Shown here piece after piece: positions 61,062 to 64,000 of a stretch of DNA of 64,000 nt; the first letter of the stretch is position 1; the number at the start of each line of letters is the position of its first letter. A model generated the notes under the pieces. That model made no database searches. It saw nothing but the letters and a program-made list of their open reading frames with translations, and was not told the origin of the DNA. The stretch is taken from assembly GCA_036937835.1 (NCBI GenBank), contig CM072878.1, positions 283,001-347,000 of the forward strand, in the 5' to 3' direction. This DNA is from Pampus argenteus (Eukaryota; Chordata; Actinopteri; Scombriformes; Stromateidae). A program made the translations under genes and the position numbers.

Positions 61062-62388
61062 CACTGTAACAAATTACTGTATATTTACCGCTGTAAATTT
61101 TACAACAGTATTCTACTGTTTTGTAATAATTGTAAAATACTGTTATATATTCATTCCTCACATGTAAATGAACAGTCAAATCAGTCATTTAAGAATAACA
61201 GTAGATAACTGTATAACAGCAGTATAAATAGATAACAGCATAAAGCAGTATTTGTAATGAATTGCTGTAAATTTACAATGGATTACTACAGAATCATACT
61301 GTATTTTAAAATAATTGTACAATACTGTTAAATATTCATGTTTACATGTAAATTAACAGTTCATGCTCAGTTAACAATTAGAAACAGCATAAAACAGTTT
61401 TTTCTGTCAAGCAGAATGATGGATGAAGGGAGACATCCCTTCTCAAGTCCAGTCTTTATCCATCAGCATCTTACGGATGGTTGCAGGCTTATGTTTCTAT
61501 TTTGATGATAGCATTTCTTTATTGATCAGACTCCTCAAACCCCACATTTTTTAAATATATTAACTGGCTCCTGAACTTGACTTTGAAGAGCACAGCTCCG
61601 TCATATCATTTGAGAGATGTGGAGTTCAACAGAGCAGGTAAAGTACAGTTATGTTATCTCCTAAAATTGGTAGTGTTCAGTGTTGTTTTGTCTGCATGAT
61701 TATTGAACTCTTGACATTTCAGGTGTTTAATTGGTGTCTGTTTCATTAGTTCAGTTTGCCTGGCTAAGTGAAAGCAAGTTCTGTAGCTAGCTTGAGCTCA
61801 ATCAGTCGTAGGTTTTGCTCACCTTCATAGTTATTTTATTATTTTAAAATCTATGTGTCAATAACATCTTAGAGATTGTTATGTTATTAAAGTTAATCAC
61901 CAATTTTGTGAAGATATAACTAACTTGTGTTAACTAGTGCTTTTATAGAGCTGACTGTGCAACCACAAACAGGAAGGAACGGGGAGTGAGTTAGGACCTA
62001 CAATCCTACAAAGACCTACAATGCCGCAGTCAATATGTCAATCAAAATGATGGCACAGATGGCACTGTACAAGGTACTCTATATTTCATAGGAAATGAGC
62101 CCAGGACAAACAGCCAGTGGATGATTAGCCTCAAGGGTCACGTGGTTTGTGAGGGCATTTAGCCAACCTTTGCGTCCAGATTGGCTGCACTGTTTGCGGT
62201 TTTCTACATTTTCAATAACATATTACTCCACGATACAGGAGCCTCGCAGAGGTGCAGATCATCACTGAACAGCCCAGTGACAGCAACGAGACTGACTTGG
62301 ATAATGACGAGAGGGATCCGAGCATGTTTGATGCGGAAATCGCCCACTTAAACTTGTATTTTTGTGTTAACCTACAACTGAGAGTTAT

Positions 62389-63043
62389 AGATAGATAATA
62401 ATAATAATAGTAGTACTATATATAGTAGCAACAGTATATAATAATAATGATATTAATAATAGTAATAATATGTAAATATAGGACTGTGTCATATATTTAG
62501 CCTTAAGAAGGTTAAAAAGTAGGTTATTTCAGTTGGGTTATTGTGGCTCTGGCCGAGGTAGCTGTGTTGTACAGTCTTATTGCAGTGTGTAGGACCGATC
62601 TCCTGTATCGTTTCTTAGAGCAGCGGGGTTGAATGAGTCTGTTGCTAATGCTGCTCTTTAGCTCGTCCAGTGGTTTGTGGAGGGGGTGGGAAGGATTGTC
62701 CCTGATTGCCAGCAGTTTTGCCAGCATCCTCTCTTCCACCACCTCCTCCAGGGTGACGAGTTTTGAGCCTACAACAGACTCTGCCTTCTTGATTAGTTTA
62801 TTTATTCTGTTGTGTGTCCTTTGCCTTGATGCCTGCACCCCAGGACACCACAGCAAAGAAGAGTGTGCTCGCCACAACAGACTGATAAAACATCTGCAGC
62901 ATCTTATTGCAGACGTTAAAAAGACCTGAGCCTCCTTAAGAAGTTAAGCCGGCTCTGGCCCTTCTTATAGATGGCCTCTGTATTGATAGACCAGCTTATT
63001 GTCCAGTGTGACACCCAGGTATCTATATGCTTCCTGTATGATG
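62389..63043 (-). mobile_element. Rex/jockey-like LINE, copy E (5'-truncated)
   Basis: A 655-bp insertion in the MITE, flanked by GTTAT on both sides (62384-62388 and 63044-63048). On the minus strand it holds RT C-terminal sequence and ends with a (AGATA)/(ATA)n tail at the low-coordinate side. Related to copies B and B'. Confidence 0.85.
62524..62940 (-). pseudogene. LINE reverse transcriptase C-terminal fragment (E)
   Basis: The open frame includes NRINKLIKKAESVVGSKLVT, EEVVEERMLAKLLAIRDNPS and HPLHKPLDELKSSISNRLIQ, parallel to KKAGSVLGVRLETF and HPLHHTVDRQRSTF in copy B. Upstream codons (62880-63040) are frameshifted. Fragment only. Confidence 0.8.
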
Positions 63044-63332
63044 GTTATTGTAAATTAGATTTTGTTTTCGCTTATTGCGCCTTATAATCAGATGTGCCTT
63101 ATGTGTGGACAATGACAGCAATTGACGAATACTATATTACACTGTTAAATTTGTTGAAATAACCACATCACCCACTGTTATTCTATGGTGTATATATACT
63201 GTAATCCAAAATATGGTAATATACTGTTAAAATAAATAACAGTAGTTGCATTGAAAAAAAACCCAGTAAAATACCTCCGTCCCTGGTGCCAGTATTTTAC
63301 TCTTATTTTACAGAGAAATTCTTTACAGTGTA

Positions 63333-64000
63333 TTGTATTGTATTGTATTGTGTTGTATTAATGAATTGATTAAATCATGTCTAACTAGGTGTCCTCAAGA
63401 AAAAACACCCCTTTTTTGGTCAAGGGCTCTCAAACCCTGGAAAGATTTGGACGGTAATAAAAGAAAATGGAGAGCAGAGAAGAAGAGAGGAGAGTCTATT
63501 AGGACATGTAATAATTATATAATGCAGCAGCACCCTAATTTACTACTACTATAGATTAACCATAAGAGAGAGTTACATGCTGCATGAGACAGGTGGAAAG
63601 AAAAAAAACAAACAAGACCAAGCATAAGTTGGTGTTCAGGATGAAGGAGAGAACTGTCAAGGTACTTCAGGTACATCATGGAGCTGTATTCACACTATCC
63701 AGTTACATTAAATTGATGGCCTTTCATGGTGTAAGAGTCTGATACACATGGAGCAAACTCTGAAACCAGTAAAGAACACAAGATAACAGATTGTTCACTT
63801 TGTACTGCATCACAGCACAAATTCAAAGCCATCAAAACTCATTCACTTAGACTGAAGCATGTTTTGTCCTAAAACTGCAAATCTTTATTTATTACAAAGA
63901 ATATAAGTTAGCACTTTGCAGGCCTCTGCAGGCCCCAACAGATCTTTGAAACCAGGCACCCAGCTGCTCTCGCTCTCTCTGTCTGTTCTTTCTTCCATTC
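63333..64000. other. Window end, no gene recognised
   Basis: Starts with a (TGTAT)n run (63330-63358). The remainder shows no domain, splice-supported exon or element end. Confidence 0.45.

Larger units (their letters stand above)
62210..63125 (+). mobile_element. pogo-type MITE fragment split by LINE E
   Basis: The left part (62210-62388) matches 15680-15940 of the MITE, with an internal deletion. The right part (63044-63125) resumes at GTTATTGTAAATTAG and runs to GACAGCAATTGAC. Both outer termini are missing. Confidence 0.75.
61062..63330. mobile_element. CACTGTAA-terminus element with nested insertions (candidate)
   Basis: Left end CACTGTAACAAATTACTGTA and inverted right end CACTGTAAAGAATTTCTCTG, each next to TA (61060-61061 and 63331-63332). 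Both subterminal regions are rich in ACTGTA/TACAGT and AACAGT repeats (61062-61400 and 63190-63330). The interior holds a pogo-type MITE split by a LINE. No transposase recognised; it may be a non-autonomous element or two ends brought together. Confidence 0.55.

Overview
This window looks like nuclear DNA of a teleost fish, probably a percomorph. The evidence is dense (CA)n, (TAGA)n and (TA)n microsatellites, Tc1, PIF/Harbinger, hAT and pogo-type DNA transposons, L2/CR1, Rex/jockey-like and L1-like LINEs, a tRNA-derived SINE, and a split host gene with GT-AG introns. The species cannot be named from sequence alone.

The only host gene I can support is caskin1 on the minus strand. Nine consecutive coding exons lie between 33135 and 1766: the ankyrin repeats (33135 to 4266), then an SH3 domain split over two exons (3469-3375 and 1883-1766). 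All junctions have GT-AG sites and the phases join (954 coding bases, about 318 residues). The first exon with the start codon, and everything after the SH3 domain (SAM domains, proline-rich tail), were not found.

Most of the rest is nested mobile DNA. From left to right: hAT end (1-94); pogo-type MITE (2803-3174); internally deleted BED-hAT with an exact 8-bp TSD (5923-7777); Tc1 relic (8365-8700); esterase-encoding L2/CR1-type LINE, minus (about 9553-13345); pogo MITE, LINE 3' fragment and second pogo piece (15540-17733); LINE copy on the plus strand (18093-20998); L1-like LINE split by a complete Harbinger transposon (21762-25722); Tc1 element beside a (TA)40 tract and split by a LINE tail (29201-30868); Rex-like LINE (31612-32421); hAT (34168-35213); internally deleted LINE (35880-36813); hAT with a nested MITE (39173-40970); SINE (41446-41785); further LINE tails; Rex-like LINE (43766-44375); two abutting LINEs (48699-50884); ZBED5-like hAT relic (58440-59180); and a three-level nest (61062-63330) of a TA-flanked CACTGTAA element holding a pogo MITE that holds a LINE.

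The most complete mobile unit is the Harbinger element. It has TTA target duplications, terminal inverted repeats, an intact 426-residue DDE transposase and a convergent two-exon Myb/SANT-like gene (325 residues). Removing it with one TTA rejoins the endonuclease frame of the L1-like element beneath it. The host gene carries UG/CA repeats directly at several splice sites, a possible influence on exon inclusion. No bacterial-type features, CRISPR arrays or rRNA genes were seen.
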